Of a DNA stretch of 64,000 nucleotides, positions 1 to 9,462 are shown one piece after another. Position 1 is the first letter of the stretch. Each line of letters opens with the position of its first letter. The notes below the pieces were generated by a model. It searched no databases. It was not told where the DNA came from and was given only the letters and a program-made list of their open reading frames with translations. A program made the position numbers and the translations under genes. Where the stretch lies: assembly GCF_027891095.1 (NCBI RefSeq), contig NZ_JAQIIO010000001.1, forward strand, positions 536,501-600,500. The letters run 5' to 3'. Source of the DNA: Aliiroseovarius salicola. GTDB lineage: Bacteria > Pseudomonadota > Alphaproteobacteria > Rhodobacterales > Rhodobacteraceae.

Positions 1-724
1 TATTCCGATGCGGGTGGTGGCAAATGATCTGGAAGAGGTCATCCGCACCTTACCCAAGGCCGGTTTTGTTGGCTGCAATGTCACCATTCCCCATAAAGAA
101 CGCGTGCTTCAGCTTGCAGATCTTGTGACAGATCGCGCCGCGCTGATGGGGGCCGCGAACACGCTGATTTTCCGTAAGGACGGAAAGATCCATGCAGATA
201 ACACAGATGGTTATGGGTTCATTGAAAATCTTCGTCAGGGCACTGAAGGTTGGGATCCAAAAGCAGGTCCCGCTGCGGTTCTTGGTGCGGGCGGGGCTTC
301 TCGTGCGGTGATCGCGGCCCTGTTGGAAGTTGGCGTGCCCGAGATATTTCTTGCAAACCGAACACGTACTCGCGCCGAGGCTTTGCGGATCGAGTTTGGA
401 ACGCGCATCACCGTCGTGGATTGGGTACAGGCCGGGAACATCATTGATGAAGCCGTGACTGTTGTGAACACCACGTCGCTTGGCATGGTCGGTAATCCCG
501 AGCTTCGTGTCCCGCTGGATGGTTTGAAACCGGGGCAGGTCGTGACAGACATTGTCTATGCCCCGCTCAAAACACCTCTGCTTGAAGCCGCTGAACAGGC
601 GGGTTGCCAGATTGTCGACGGGCTTGGAATGTTGTTGCATCAGGCGGTTCCCGGATTTGAACGCTGGTTTGGTCAACGTCCTGAAGTGACCGAAGAGCTT
701 CGCAATGCGGTGCTTGGACAATGA
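1..724 (+). CDS. aroE: Shikimate dehydrogenase, 5'-truncated by window edge
   Basis: This enzyme reduces 3-dehydroshikimate to shikimate with NADPH in aromatic amino acid synthesis. The reading frame is open to the left edge (codons begin at base 2), so the true start lies outside the window; the internal ATG at 8 is not the start. Visible motifs are NVTIPHKE, which carries the catalytic lysine, NTDGYG with the substrate-binding aspartate, the dinucleotide loop GAGGASRAV, and a typical C-terminal GMLLHQA. The stop overlaps the coaE start in an ATGA arrangement, so the two genes are probably co-transcribed and translationally coupled. Confidence 0.95.
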   Translation, partial: IPMRVVANDLEEVIRTLPKAGFVGCNVTIPHKERVLQLADLVTDRAALMGAANTLIFRKDGKIHADNTDGYGFIENLRQGTEGWDPKAGPAAVLGAGGASRAVIAALLEVGVPEIFLANRTRTRAEALRIEFGTRITVVDWVQAGNIIDEAVTVVNTTSLGMVGNPELRVPLDGLKPGQVVTDIVYAPLKTPLLEAAEQAGCQIVDGLGMLLHQAVPGFERWFGQRPEVTEELRNAVLGQ

Positions 725-1317
725 GCGATCCGTTCATCATCGGGCTGACCGGCTCGATCGGAATGGGAAAATCCACCACGGCGAAGATGTTTCATGCCCG
801 TGGTGTGCCGATCTGGGATGCAGATGCGGCCGTGCATCGGATTTATGCGCCCGGCGGTTTCGCGGTGGAACCGATCCGGGCAATTTGTCCTGAAGCGATT
901 ATCGATGGTGGTGTGGATCGCGACGCCCTGAAAGCCTGGATGGGGCGCGAACCCTCTGCCCTCAAGCAACTCGAACAGATCGTGCACCCACTTGTGGCCG
1001 AAGACCGCGCCCGGTTTCTGAAAGAAACTGAGGCGGATATCGTGCTTCTCGATATGCCGCTTCTGTTTGAAATTGGCGCACATGAACATGTGGATCTGGT
1101 TGTTGTGGTCTCCGCCAGCGCCGAATTACAGCGCGCGCGGGTGTTGGAGCGTGGCACCATGAGCGAAGCACAATTCGAGACTATTCTGGCCAAACAAGTG
1201 CCGGATGCAGAGAAACGTGCCCGTGCTGATGTGATTATTCCGACCGAATCCATTGCCGGGGCCGAGACCGCTGTCGATGAGGTGATTGCTCATATTCGGG
1301 AGAAGCTGAATGCGTGA
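721..1317 (+). CDS. coaE: Dephospho-CoA kinase
   Basis: This kinase catalyses the last step of coenzyme A synthesis, phosphorylating the 3'-hydroxyl of dephospho-CoA with ATP. The 198-residue length is normal for the family. The P-loop [12 protein letters not shown] lies at residues 8-19 and is followed by the [11 protein letters not shown] segment typical of the CoA-binding lid region. The ATG at 721 overlaps the aroE stop. The 3' end overlaps the dnaQ start by 8 bases, so aroE-coaE-dnaQ behave as one compact operon, an order common in Rhodobacterales. Confidence 0.95.
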   Translation: MSDPFIIGLTGSIGMGKSTTAKMFHARGVPIWDADAAVHRIYAPGGFAVEPIRAICPEAIIDGGVDRDALKAWMGREPSALKQLEQIVHPLVAEDRARFLKETEADIVLLDMPLLFEIGAHEHVDLVVVVSASAELQRARVLERGTMSEAQFETILAKQVPDAEKRARADVIIPTESIAGAETAVDEVIAHIREKLNA

Positions 1318-2047
1318 GATTGTACTTGATACGGAAACCACGGGGTTTGATCCGCAATCTGGCGACCGGATTGTGGAAATTGGCTGTCTGGAGCTGTTTA
1401 ATCACATGCCCACCGGGCGCACCTATCACCAATACGTCAACCCGGAACGCGGCATGCCGGAAGAGGCGTTTGGTGTGCACGGGATCGGACCGGATCTTTT
1501 GCCCAGCCCGCGTGCTGCGGAATCCGGCGAAGTTCTGTTGAAAGACAAACCGGTTTTCAAAGAGGTCGGCGAGGCCTTTGTCGATTTCATTGGTGATGCG
1601 CGGCTTGTCATTCACAATGCGGCCTTCGACATGAAATTTCTCAACGCCGAACTGAAATGGATGGGGCTGGTTGAACTGCCGTGGGAGCGGGCCTTGGATA
1701 CGCTTGCCATTGCGCGCAAAAAGTTCCCGGGTGCGCCGGCATCACTGGATGCGCTTTGTCGTCGGTTTGGCATCGACAATTCAAACCGCACCCTGCACGG
1801 CGCGCTTTTAGACAGTGAAATTCTGGCTGAGGTCTATCTGGAGCTGATTGGCGGGCGACAGCCGGATCTGGTCCTGGCAGGCGGTCCTACATCAACTGGA
1901 GATGGCGCGGTATCGGATGATTGGCGCCCTACGGCGCGGCCGACTCCGCTTGCGTCACGGATTTCCGGGGAAGAAGCCGCCGCCCATGCTGATTTCATCG
2001 AAAAACTGGGCGATGACGCGCTTTGGAAGAAGATGTCGGAGAGCTGA
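1310..2047 (+). CDS. dnaQ: DNA polymerase III epsilon subunit (proofreading exonuclease)
   Basis: This is the 3'-5' proofreading exonuclease of the replicative polymerase. The 245-residue protein has the DEDDh exonuclease motifs in order: [10 protein letters not shown] near the N terminus (Exo I), [10 protein letters not shown] near residue 102 (Exo II), and [14 protein letters not shown] near residue 165 (Exo III with the catalytic histidine). The C-terminal tail after about residue 185 is low in conservation, as expected for the part that contacts the alpha subunit. It is the last gene of the aroE-coaE-dnaQ run and converges on secB, with 21 bases between the stops. Confidence 0.93.
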   Translation: MREIVLDTETTGFDPQSGDRIVEIGCLELFNHMPTGRTYHQYVNPERGMPEEAFGVHGIGPDLLPSPRAAESGEVLLKDKPVFKEVGEAFVDFIGDARLVIHNAAFDMKFLNAELKWMGLVELPWERALDTLAIARKKFPGAPASLDALCRRFGIDNSNRTLHGALLDSEILAEVYLELIGGRQPDLVLAGGPTSTGDGAVSDDWRPTARPTPLASRISGEEAAAHADFIEKLGDDALWKKMSES

Positions 2048-2068
2048 TCCCCGACACCTTTTTCACGC

Positions 2069-2551
2069 TTAGTTCTGCGGCGCGGTTGCAGCTTCGGCAG
2101 TGGCACGGCGTTCGATTTCTGCGCGGTAAAGGGCAAGGAAATCAACGGTATCAAGGTTCAGCGGCGGGAAGCCACCGTCGCGGGTGATGTCCGACACGAT
2201 ACGGCGCACAAATGGGAAGAGCATGCGTGGGCATTCGATCATCAGGAATGGGTGCAGTTGATCTTCTGCCACATTTTCCACGTGGAAGATGCCACCGTAT
2301 TCCAGCTCAAGCAGGAACAACTGTCCGCCACCGTTTTTGTTTTTCGAACCAACGGTGAACTTGGTGATGATCTCATATTGGTTGTCAGCCGGGCGCTTTT
2401 TGGCATCCAGCGCTACTTCAACGCTGATTTCCGGCTGAACGTCCCCTTCGACACCCTTTTGCGAGAGGATGTTTTCGAATGACATGTCGCGGATGAATTG
2501 GCCCAGGACCTGCATCTTGGGCGGCATGGGGGCTTGTTGTTCCTCGGCCAT
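2069..2551 (-). CDS. secB: Protein-export chaperone SecB
   Basis: SecB is a tetrameric cytoplasmic chaperone that keeps preproteins unfolded and passes them to SecA. The start at 2551 (MAEEQQAPMPP) was chosen because AGGAGA lies six bases upstream; the frame stays open further upstream without a better site. The 160-residue length fits the family. Family-typical stretches include VLGQFIRDMSFEN, FLLELEYGGIFHVEN and CPRMLFPFVRRIVSDITRDGGFPPLNLD (given here by its recognisable ends, CPRMLFPF and GGFPPLNLD). SecA, its partner, is encoded at 28283-30964. Confidence 0.95.
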   Translation of the reverse strand: MAEEQQAPMPPKMQVLGQFIRDMSFENILSQKGVEGDVQPEISVEVALDAKKRPADNQYEIITKFTVGSKNKNGGGQLFLLELEYGGIFHVENVAEDQLHPFLMIECPRMLFPFVRRIVSDITRDGGFPPLNLDTVDFLALYRAEIERRATAEAATAPQN

Positions 2552-2675
2552 GAGGTTTCTCCTATAAATATGGTCGGGAAGATGCCTAGCACCTTGGGAG
2601 AGGAGGCACAACCGATGGGATCAAGTGGTGTGAAAGGGCTGTTCACCACGGGGTATTTTCGGGTAAAGGGCGGGC

Positions 2676-3194
2676 ATGAACACGATGATCCCCACTTGGG
2701 TGGATGGCACCCTGACACCAGTCGACAAGCTTGAGGCACACCTGAAAGGGCTGCGCCATCGGGCGGTGTCGGTCTTTCTGATTTTCGATGGAAAGGTGCT
2801 CTTGCAGCAGCGCGCGGCAGGGAAATACCACACGCCGAACCTTTGGGCGAATACCTGTTGTACTCATCCGCATTGGGAGGAAGACCCAAAAACATGTGCA
2901 ATCCGGCGGCTTGAACAAGAGCTGGGGATCACCGGGCTGGATCCGGTGTGGAAAGAACAGCTTGAATACCGGGCCGATGTCGGTGGCGACATGATCGAAC
3001 ATGAGGTCGTCGACCTCTTTGTGATCCACTGCGATACACCGCCCGAACTCGACCTGAATCCAGAAGAAGTTCAAGCGGTGCGCTGGATTGATCCTGATGA
3101 GTTGGAGGGCGAGGTTTCAGATCAGCCGCAGCGGTTCACCCCATGGCTGCGCATTTACCTGCGCGACCACAAGGGATCGGTTTTCGGGAATTAG
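2676..3194 (+). CDS. idi: Isopentenyl-diphosphate delta-isomerase, type I
   Basis: The enzyme interconverts isopentenyl and dimethylallyl diphosphate for isoprenoid synthesis. The 172-residue protein has a Nudix-like fold signature: TCCTHPHWEE near residue 66 holds the catalytic cysteine, and a Nudix-box helix (AIRRLEQELGI) follows. Type I is recognised by this cysteine motif, whereas type II is an unrelated flavoprotein. A second ATG three codons downstream is possible. The gene converges on fxsA and the two 3' ends overlap by four bases. Confidence 0.9.
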   Translation: MNTMIPTWVDGTLTPVDKLEAHLKGLRHRAVSVFLIFDGKVLLQQRAAGKYHTPNLWANTCCTHPHWEEDPKTCAIRRLEQELGITGLDPVWKEQLEYRADVGGDMIEHEVVDLFVIHCDTPPELDLNPEEVQAVRWIDPDELEGEVSDQPQRFTPWLRIYLRDHKGSVFGN

Positions 3195-3700
3195 TGCTTG
3201 GTCCAGCCTGAGGGACCCTTTTCAACCTGATGGGTTGGGCGTTGATCAGGTGAGACATCGGTGAAATCACCATCAATCACGTCTTCTTCGTCAGAACGAT
3301 ACTCGCGATAGGTGGTTTGACCGTCGGTCCCCTGCCCCATGGTGAAGCTCTGCACCTTTACGCGGGATTTCGCCCATTTGAACGCGGCCCGTCGGAAAGC
3401 AGGAATCAACAGCGCAAAACCAACCGCATCGGTGAAAAATCCCGGCGTGAGCAAAAGCGCACCGGAGAACAGGATCATCGCACCATGGGCCAAAGGCTCG
3501 GTCGGATCCTGCAATTGGCCAAAGCTTTTTTGCAGGTCTTGCATCGCCATAGCCCCCTGCGCCCGCATCAATTGGGTGCCGATCACAGCGGTCAAAACCA
3601 CAATAAGAAGAGTGGGCCAAAGGCCGATTGCACCCCCCACCTGGATGAATAGGGCGATTTCAATCAGGGGAACCGCAATAAAAAGGGCAAAGAGCCACAT
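3191..3700 (-). CDS. fxsA: FxsA-family membrane protein
   Basis: This is a 169-residue inner-membrane protein of the FxsA family, named for suppression of phage T7 exclusion by the F plasmid; its cellular role is not settled. The N-terminal segment LFALFIAVPLIEIALF and the following LWPTLLIVVLTAVIGTQLM are membrane helices, with another near GALLLTPGFFTDAVGFALL. The tail after about residue 110 is polar and variable. The start has GAGG six bases upstream. It is divergent from the Tim44-like gene, a neighbourhood common in Rhodobacterales. Confidence 0.85.
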   Translation of the reverse strand: MWLFALFIAVPLIEIALFIQVGGAIGLWPTLLIVVLTAVIGTQLMRAQGAMAMQDLQKSFGQLQDPTEPLAHGAMILFSGALLLTPGFFTDAVGFALLIPAFRRAAFKWAKSRVKVQSFTMGQGTDGQTTYREYRSDEEDVIDGDFTDVSPDQRPTHQVEKGPSGWTKH

Positions 3701-3805
3701 GAGATACCTCGTTTATTCGTGCGTGCGCAGTGGACTTGTCCCCGCGCGGTACTTACATATGTTCTCGGCAAACGCGTTTCCAGAGCGCAACAAAAAGAGG
3801 TTCAC

Positions 3806-4465
3806 ATGAGTTCACCCCTGATCCAGCTTTTGGTGCTGGCCGGTATCGCCCTTTTCCTGATCCTGCGTCTGCGTGACGTTTTGGGCACGCGCGAGGGGTT
3901 TGAAAAGCCGCAGGTCACGCGGCAGGACGCCCCGCGCGCAAAGCGTGGCGACTTCGAGGTGATCGAAGGCGGCCCCGACAGTGACATCACTGACCATGTT
4001 GATGAAAACAGCAACGCAGCCCACGCACTTGTGGCGATGAAGGCCCAAGAGCCGGAGTTCTCGGTGAGTGAATTCCTCGGCGGTGCGCGTGGTGCCTATG
4101 AAATGATCCTGATGGGATTTGAGGCCGGTGAGCTTGCTGAAATCAAACCTTTCCTGGCCGATGAAGTTTATGAAAGCTTTGCCATGGTGGTGGAAAGCCG
4201 CCGTGAACAGGGCCTGACGATCGAAGCCAACTTTGTTGGTCTGCGTGAGTTGAAGCTGGAAGATGCAGCTTTTGATCCGGTCACAAAAGAGGGTGAAGTG
4301 ACCGTGCGCTTTGTGGGCGAGCTGACCTCGGTTGTGCGTGACAAGGCTGGCGAAATCATTGAGGGCAACCCCAATGAGGTGAAGCGTCAGAAAGATGTCT
4401 GGACGTTTGCCCGCACCATGGGCACCAACAACCCGAATTGGCAGCTGGTAGCGACCGGCGGATGA
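3806..4465 (+). CDS. Tim44-like domain protein, membrane anchored
   Basis: This is a 219-residue protein with one N-terminal membrane helix (LIQLLVLAGIALFLIL, residues 5-20), a charged linker, and a C-terminal Tim44-like domain from about residue 95, recognised by FLGGARGAYEMILMGFEAGEL and FARTMGTNNPNWQL. The alphaproteobacterial family is related to the mitochondrial import factor Tim44; its bacterial role is not established. The start at 3806 was chosen for AAGAGG just upstream rather than the in-frame ATG at 3719. Its TGA overlaps the mltA ATG, suggesting coupled translation and a link to the envelope. Confidence 0.85.
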   Translation: MSSPLIQLLVLAGIALFLILRLRDVLGTREGFEKPQVTRQDAPRAKRGDFEVIEGGPDSDITDHVDENSNAAHALVAMKAQEPEFSVSEFLGGARGAYEMILMGFEAGELAEIKPFLADEVYESFAMVVESRREQGLTIEANFVGLRELKLEDAAFDPVTKEGEVTVRFVGELTSVVRDKAGEIIEGNPNEVKRQKDVWTFARTMGTNNPNWQLVATGG

Positions 4466-5508
4466 TCTTGCGGGGGCTGGCATTTACGCTGGCCCTTTTG
4501 GGCACGCCCTTATATGCGGGGCTTGGCGACGAGCTTCCGGGGGATGCGCGTGCGCAGGTTATTGAATTCAAAGACTTAAACGGCTGGGCCGAGGACGACC
4601 ACGACGCGGCCCTTTCCGTTTTTATCGACACATGTATCGATCTGGATGAACCCCTGTGGGCGCCGCTTTGTGCTTTGGCGCAACAACAATCGTCAGGCCG
4701 CGCGTTCTTTGAGCTTTTTTTCCGCCCGGTGCTGATCGAAAACGGCACAGACTCGCTTTTCACCGCCTATTACGAACCGGAAATTCGCGGATCGCGGCAA
4801 CAATCCGAAATCTACCGCTATCCGGTCTATCGCAAGCCTGCGGGTATTCCGTCAGGCCAGTCCTGGCACACCCGCCGCGAGATCGAAGAGGGTGGCGTGC
4901 TGATTGATCGCGGATTGGAAATTGCCTGGGTGGCAGACCCTGTTGATTTGCAATTTCTGCAAATTCAGGGATCCGGGCGGATCCGGCTGCCCGATGGCAG
5001 CGCGATCCGGCTTGGGTATGCGGGCAATAATGGCCACCCCTTCAAATCACTGGGCAATGAACTGGTGCGTCGCGGCGTTTACAACCCGCATCAGGTGTCC
5101 CAATCGGTGATCCGAAACTGGGTGCGTCGAAACCCTGTGGATGGGCATGATCTGTTGATGTCCAATGCGTCTTTCGTCTTTTTCCGCGAATTGCGCCGGA
5201 TGCCGAAACACAAGGGACCGCTAGGGGCGATGAATCGCTCCATTACCGCGCACCGTTCTGTGGCGATTGACCCGAAATACACACCGCTCGGAGCGCCGGT
5301 TTGGTTGGAAAAAGCGGGGAAAGAGCCGTTTAATCGTTTGATGGTCGCGCAGGATACCGGGTCGCGCGTCAAAGGCGCGCAGCGCGCAGATATTTTCTGG
5401 GGCACCGGTGGTGAGGCTGGTCAGCTGGCGGGTGAAATTCGCGATGGTGGCCGGATGCTCGTATTGTTCCCGATCCAGCGCGCCTATGCGCTTGAGGCGG
5501 AGGACTAA
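4462..5508 (+). CDS. mltA: Membrane-bound lytic murein transglycosylase A
   Basis: MltA cleaves peptidoglycan glycan strands, leaving 1,6-anhydromuramic acid ends. The 348-residue product starts at the ATG overlapping the previous stop, which gives a clean signal peptide (LRGLAFTLALLGTPLYAG). The MltA core covers roughly residues 85-230, and the C-terminal 3D domain has DPKYTPLGAPVWL and AQDTGSRVKGAQRADIFWG, with the conserved aspartates including the catalytic one. I see no lipobox cysteine in the signal region, so unlike the Escherichia coli enzyme it may be periplasmic rather than a lipoprotein. Confidence 0.92.
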   Translation: MILRGLAFTLALLGTPLYAGLGDELPGDARAQVIEFKDLNGWAEDDHDAALSVFIDTCIDLDEPLWAPLCALAQQQSSGRAFFELFFRPVLIENGTDSLFTAYYEPEIRGSRQQSEIYRYPVYRKPAGIPSGQSWHTRREIEEGGVLIDRGLEIAWVADPVDLQFLQIQGSGRIRLPDGSAIRLGYAGNNGHPFKSLGNELVRRGVYNPHQVSQSVIRNWVRRNPVDGHDLLMSNASFVFFRELRRMPKHKGPLGAMNRSITAHRSVAIDPKYTPLGAPVWLEKAGKEPFNRLMVAQDTGSRVKGAQRADIFWGTGGEAGQLAGEIRDGGRMLVLFPIQRAYALEAED

Positions 5509-5511
5509 CCC

Positions 5512-6105
5512 ATGGCCCGACGCCCCCGCGGATTAAGTGATGATGAAAAGATGCTGTGGAAGAAGGTGGCGGACAACACTGAACGTCTGCACCCTCCACG
5601 GCCTGTGAAGAACTCGTTTCTGACCGAACAACTCCAACCAGCGCCGAAAGTCCCAGAAGTCAAATCTCCACGCTTCCAGATCGGAGAGGCAGCCAAGCCG
5701 CGTCCCAAATTACATGAGCTCGCCCCTTCCATGGTCGAACAAATGGCCGCGCAGCGTGTGGCGATGGACAAGAAGACCTTTGGTCGGATGAAAAAGGGGC
5801 GGCTTGCCCCTGAAGCAAGGATTGACCTGCATGGGATGACCATTGCGCAAGCGCATCCAATCCTGACCCGGTTCATAATGGAGGCTGTTGCGGATGGGCG
5901 GCGTCTGGTGCTGGTGATCACCGGGAAAGGGAAACATCGTGATGATGGTGGTCCGATCCCGGTGCGTCATGGCGTATTGCGCCATCAGGTTCCGCATTGG
6001 CTGCATATGCCGCCCTTAAAGGCCCATGTTTTGCAGATTTCAGAGGCGCATCTGAAGCATGGCGGCCATGGCGCGTATTACGTCTACCTGCGTCGCCATC
6101 GCTAA
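5512..6105 (+). CDS. Smr (MutS2 C-terminal-like) domain protein
   Basis: This is a 197-residue stand-alone Smr domain protein. The first 90 residues are polar and probably disordered. The Smr domain begins near residue 100 with DLHGMTIAQA, continues with LVITGKGKH and ends with GGHGAYYVYLRR. Smr domains are nucleases or nucleic-acid-binding modules; the role of stand-alone alphaproteobacterial members is not defined. It starts three bases after the mltA stop and is probably in the same transcript. It converges on the hydrolase gene at 6116-7204. Confidence 0.88.
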   Translation: MARRPRGLSDDEKMLWKKVADNTERLHPPRPVKNSFLTEQLQPAPKVPEVKSPRFQIGEAAKPRPKLHELAPSMVEQMAAQRVAMDKKTFGRMKKGRLAPEARIDLHGMTIAQAHPILTRFIMEAVADGRRLVLVITGKGKHRDDGGPIPVRHGVLRHQVPHWLHMPPLKAHVLQISEAHLKHGGHGAYYVYLRRHR

Positions 6106-6115
6106 CCCGAACCGG

Positions 6116-7204
6116 TCAATTCGGGTTGCCGATCACCAGCTTTGTCGCGTTTTGTACCACCAGAACCGTTCCGGGCAACAGTCCCGGCTGCGGGTCTTCT
6201 CCATATGCGCTGCTGAGGTCGGGGACGGATTGCAAAAGGCGCAGGAAACCGGGGGACGACAGGGCAACCGAATGCTCCAGCCCGCCATCCGAGAAGGCAG
6301 AAAGATCAACCAAGGTCACGTCAAGATCAGCCAGTGGCGCAATGTCCTCGGCATTTCCCAGCCGAGCACTTTGCCCGGTCAGCCCCGCTGACAACCGCAG
6401 CGCCCTGTCTCTTGTCGAGCTGAAAATATAGAAGGGTTGCGGTAGTTTACCAATCCGTTTGGCCTGCTGGCGGAACAGATCAATATCGATATCCGGTGAC
6501 ATCAACATCACACCACCAATTCGGCTCATCACCGAAGATTTCCTACCGATCGCCAGCTGCCGCAGGCTTTCCATGGTTAAAAGCGCACCCATCGAATGCC
6601 CGACCAGAATGACCTCATTGACGCCCGCCCGCGTTGTCGCTTCCATCAAGCGTTCCAACCCGTCGCGGGCAAACAGCATGGAATCCCGGTCGTAGCCATA
6701 GCCAAGCGGATGGGCCGCGCTGGGCCAGGTGTAGTGGACCGGCAAAAATGGCAAATCAAGATCTTCGAGCATCTGCGCAAAGCGATAGAGCCCTTCTGAA
6801 AACGTGTTGTTGAACCCATGCACAAAGATCACCGCCACGCGCTCTTCTCCACGGCGCCCACTCAGGCTCTTTCTGAGTGAATTGGAAAACTGATCAGCGT
6901 TGGCAAAAGGTGTGAAGTCATCCACCAGAAAGTGCAGGTTAGGATCTGGATCTTTGCGTCCCGGAAAAACCACGCTGCCGGTTTCGCGGTCTGGCGGAAC
7001 TGACACATCAACCCGACCGAACAGCATATTTTCCCCACGCTCTCCTGTTGGCTGGCCGCTGACGGCGTCAATTTCCCGGGTGGAGCCAACATAAATGCGC
7101 TGCACTTCGCCCACATCCCCAGCGCCCGCAAACAAGGTGATTTTGCCACGCGGCGCGCAGGCAGTAGCGGCAATAGTGACAATGGCAATCAGGATCAGGC
7201 GCAC
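6116..7204 (-). CDS. Alpha/beta hydrolase lipoprotein (DUF900 type)
   Basis: This is a 362-residue predicted lipoprotein: the N terminus RLILIAIVTIAATAC ends in a lipobox-like ATAC with cysteine 16. The hydrolase domain has VIFVHGFNNTF, the oxyanion region, and the nucleophile elbow VGHSMGALL with the catalytic serine, followed by MLMSPDIDIDLFRQQ. This combination is typical of DUF900 esterase-like proteins of unknown substrate. The start codon is GTG (bases 7202-7204). It lies downstream of hslU on the same strand but is separated from it by a strong hairpin at 7263-7290. Confidence 0.82.
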   Translation of the reverse strand: MRLILIAIVTIAATACAPRGKITLFAGAGDVGEVQRIYVGSTREIDAVSGQPTGERGENMLFGRVDVSVPPDRETGSVVFPGRKDPDPNLHFLVDDFTPFANADQFSNSLRKSLSGRRGEERVAVIFVHGFNNTFSEGLYRFAQMLEDLDLPFLPVHYTWPSAAHPLGYGYDRDSMLFARDGLERLMEATTRAGVNEVILVGHSMGALLTMESLRQLAIGRKSSVMSRIGGVMLMSPDIDIDLFRQQAKRIGKLPQPFYIFSSTRDRALRLSAGLTGQSARLGNAEDIAPLADLDVTLVDLSAFSDGGLEHSVALSSPGFLRLLQSVPDLSSAYGEDPQPGLLPGTVLVVQNATKLVIGNPN

Positions 7205-7260
7205 AGTCGGTCCAACTAGGGAAATGAACAGGTTGCCGCTTAGGATAACGGTGTTTCATG

Positions 7261-7298
7261 AAAAGCGCCGCCCTGTTGAGGGCGGCGCTTTCATTTTT
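7261..7298 (-). terminator. Hairpin terminator after hslU
   Basis: A perfect 12-base-pair stem (7263-7274 with 7279-7290) encloses a GTTG loop. On the minus strand it is followed by TTTT and lies just past the hslU stop. On the plus strand it is followed by a T-rich tail, so it could act in both directions. It separates hslU from the downstream lipoprotein gene. Confidence 0.75.
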
Positions 7299-7333
7299 AC
7301 CAAACCTGTGCCGAATACGGCCCAGTAAGCTGA

Positions 7334-8665
7334 TTACAAGACGTAGCGGCTTAGGTCGGCCGACTTCAACAGCGAGCCCAGATTGTCATCGACGAAGGCA
7401 CGGTCGACGGTGACAATCTCGCCGCCACGATCCGGGGCCGAAAAGCTCAGCTCTTCGAATACGCGTTCCAGCACGGTGTAAAGCCTGCGCGCGCCAATGT
7501 TTTCAATGTCGCGGTTCACATCAGCGGCGATTTTGGCAAGCGCCGCGATCCCGTCTTCGGTGAACTCGACCTTCACTTCTTCGGTGCCCATCAGGGCCGT
7601 GTATTGCAGCGTGAGCGCATTGTCTGTTTCGGTCAGGATGCGCACGAAATCCGCCTCTGTCAGGGCCCGCAGCTCAACCCGGATCGGCAGGCGGCCTTGC
7701 AGTTCCGGCAAAAGATCTGATGGTTTGGCAATATGGAAGGCACCCGAAGCTATAAACAGGATATGGTCGGTTTTCACCGCGCCATGTTTGGTGGAAACGG
7801 TGGTGCCTTCGATCAGTGGTAGCAGGTCGCGCTGCACACCCTCGCGGGACACATCTCCGCCGCGGGCCTCTTGCCGGGCGCAGACCTTGTCGATCTCGTC
7901 AAGAAACACGATGCCGTTTTGCTCAACCGCTTCAAGCGCGGCTTTGGTCACGGTTTCATCGTCCAACAGCTTGTCGGCTTCCTCGCCCAACAGGACTTCA
8001 TAGCTTTCGCGGACGGTCATTTTGCGCCGTGTTGTGCGCTGGCCAAAGGCCTTGCCGAACATGTCGCCAATGTTCAGCATGCCCATGCTTTGCCCCGGTT
8101 GGCCGGGCATGTCGAGCATCTGCATCGGATTGGAGTGGTCCGCAATGTCCAGTTCGATCACCGTGTCGTCGAGCAGTCCGTCACGCAGTTTCTTGCGGAA
8201 CATCTCGCGGGTGGCTTCGCGGGCATCCGTGCCAGCAATGGCTTCGATCACGCGTTCTTCGGCGTTTTCCTCGGCCCGAGCACGGACATCTTCGCGCATA
8301 TGCTCGCGGGTTTGAATGATCGCCGCATCCACCAGATCGCGGACGATCTGTTCCACATCTCGGCCCACATAGCCTACTTCGGTGAACTTGGTGGCCTCGA
8401 CCTTGATGAAGGGCGCGCGGGCCAGTTTGGCCAGACGGCGCGAGATTTCGGTTTTGCCAACGCCGGTTGGTCCGATCATCAGGATATTCTTCGGATAAAC
8501 CTCGTCGCGCAGATCATCAGCCAGTTGCTTGCGCCGCCAGCGGTTGCGCAGCGCCACGGCCACGGCGCGCTTTGCGTCATTCTGACCGATGATGAAACGG
8601 TCAAGCTCAGATACGATTTCACGCGGTGTCAGATTGGTCAATGTGTGCCTCTTTTCAAAACTCAT
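7334..8665 (-). CDS. hslU: ATP-dependent protease ATPase subunit HslU
   Basis: HslU (ClpY) is the AAA+ unfoldase ring that feeds substrates to the HslV peptidase. The 443-residue protein has Walker [10 protein letters not shown] near residue 57, the I-domain insertion, Walker [11 protein letters not shown] near residue 250, and a C-terminal sensor 2 region ending in DLSRYVL, the tail that docks into HslV. Its partner hslV lies at 9463-10020 on the same strand, but mtnN sits between them on the other strand, so the two cannot form a simple operon. No strong ribosome binding site precedes the ATG. Confidence 0.97.
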   Translation of the reverse strand: MSFEKRHTLTNLTPREIVSELDRFIIGQNDAKRAVAVALRNRWRRKQLADDLRDEVYPKNILMIGPTGVGKTEISRRLAKLARAPFIKVEATKFTEVGYVGRDVEQIVRDLVDAAIIQTREHMREDVRARAEENAEERVIEAIAGTDAREATREMFRKKLRDGLLDDTVIELDIADHSNPMQMLDMPGQPGQSMGMLNIGDMFGKAFGQRTTRRKMTVRESYEVLLGEEADKLLDDETVTKAALEAVEQNGIVFLDEIDKVCARQEARGGDVSREGVQRDLLPLIEGTTVSTKHGAVKTDHILFIASGAFHIAKPSDLLPELQGRLPIRVELRALTEADFVRILTETDNALTLQYTALMGTEEVKVEFTEDGIAALAKIAADVNRDIENIGARRLYTVLERVFEELSFSAPDRGGEIVTVDRAFVDDNLGSLLKSADLSRYVL

Positions 8666-8709
8666 CCCAGTAGGTAAGGGCTATTACGCCGAGCGCAAGC
8701 GTATTTGGC

Positions 8710-8737
8710 TTGAAACCCTAAAAGGTCGCGGCAATAT
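8710..8737 (+). promoter_or_regulatory. Candidate promoter for mtnN
   Basis: TTGAAA at 8710-8715 and CAATAT at 8732-8737 are separated by 16 bases and lie 45 bases before the mtnN ATG. Read one base earlier, CTTGAA also fits a heat-shock sigma-32-type -35 element. No transcript data are available here. Confidence 0.4.
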
Positions 8738-8782
8738 GCCTGTGAATCCTGAGATAATCGACATGACGCGAAGGAATATGCA

Positions 8783-9451
8783 ATGAGCAAACTGACCCAA
8801 TATGGCGATGTGAAAGCCCTGTTTGTCATGGCGGCTGATGCCGAATATGGCCCGCATCTGCAAAACCGCTTCACACCGCTCATCACCGGTGTTGGTCCTG
8901 TTGAGGGCGCAGTGGTGACCACGGCAGCGTTGAGTGAGATGAAAGTCGCAGACACATTGCCAGACGTGGTGATTTCTTTGGGTTCCGCCGGGTCCGCCAA
9001 ACTGCGCAAAACCGACGTGTTTCAGATCACCGAAGTGGGCTATCGCGATATGGATGCCTCGCCTCTGGGGTTTGAAAAAGGCGTGACCCCGTTTCTGGAC
9101 ATGCCTGCAACACTCTCCCTGCCCTTGCGTGTTTCAAATGTACCCGAAGCCACATTATCGACCGGCGCCAATATCGTGCACGGCGCGGCTTATGACGCAA
9201 TTGACGCGGATATGGTGGATATGGAGACCTTTGCCATTCTGCGTGTGTGCCATCGGTTTGACCTGCCGTTGATTGCGCTGCGCGGTGTGTCGGATGGTGA
9301 CGCGGAATTGTCAGAAGTTTCGGATTGGACCGAGTATCTGCACATCATCGATGAAAAGCTCGCCGGGATTGTCGATGGGATCGGAGACGCCTTATCGAAG
9401 GGTGTAGAGTGGCCGGGATATGGGGCGCTGACCGCCCCAATCCGTCTCTAA
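8783..9451 (+). CDS. mtnN: 5'-methylthioadenosine/S-adenosylhomocysteine nucleosidase
   Basis: The enzyme cleaves methylthioadenosine and S-adenosylhomocysteine to adenine and a thioribose or ribosyl-homocysteine, recycling inhibitory products of SAM use. The 222-residue protein has a phosphorylase-fold layout: an N-terminal MAADAEY with a candidate acidic catalytic residue, the GSAG loop (SLGSAGSAK), DADMVDMETFAI with the base/ribose-binding Met-Glu pair, and LRGVSDGDA with the catalytic aspartate. AAGGAA precedes the ATG by six bases. The gene is inserted between hslU and hslV on the opposite strand. Confidence 0.82.
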   Translation: MSKLTQYGDVKALFVMAADAEYGPHLQNRFTPLITGVGPVEGAVVTTAALSEMKVADTLPDVVISLGSAGSAKLRKTDVFQITEVGYRDMDASPLGFEKGVTPFLDMPATLSLPLRVSNVPEATLSTGANIVHGAAYDAIDADMVDMETFAILRVCHRFDLPLIALRGVSDGDAELSEVSDWTEYLHIIDEKLAGIVDGIGDALSKGVEWPGYGALTAPIRL

Positions 9452-9462
9452 ATCACCTGAAA

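Noticed and set aside
3719-3805. Upstream extension of the Tim44-like protein
   Set aside because: The extension is unlike the family and the ATG at 3806 has a good ribosome site.
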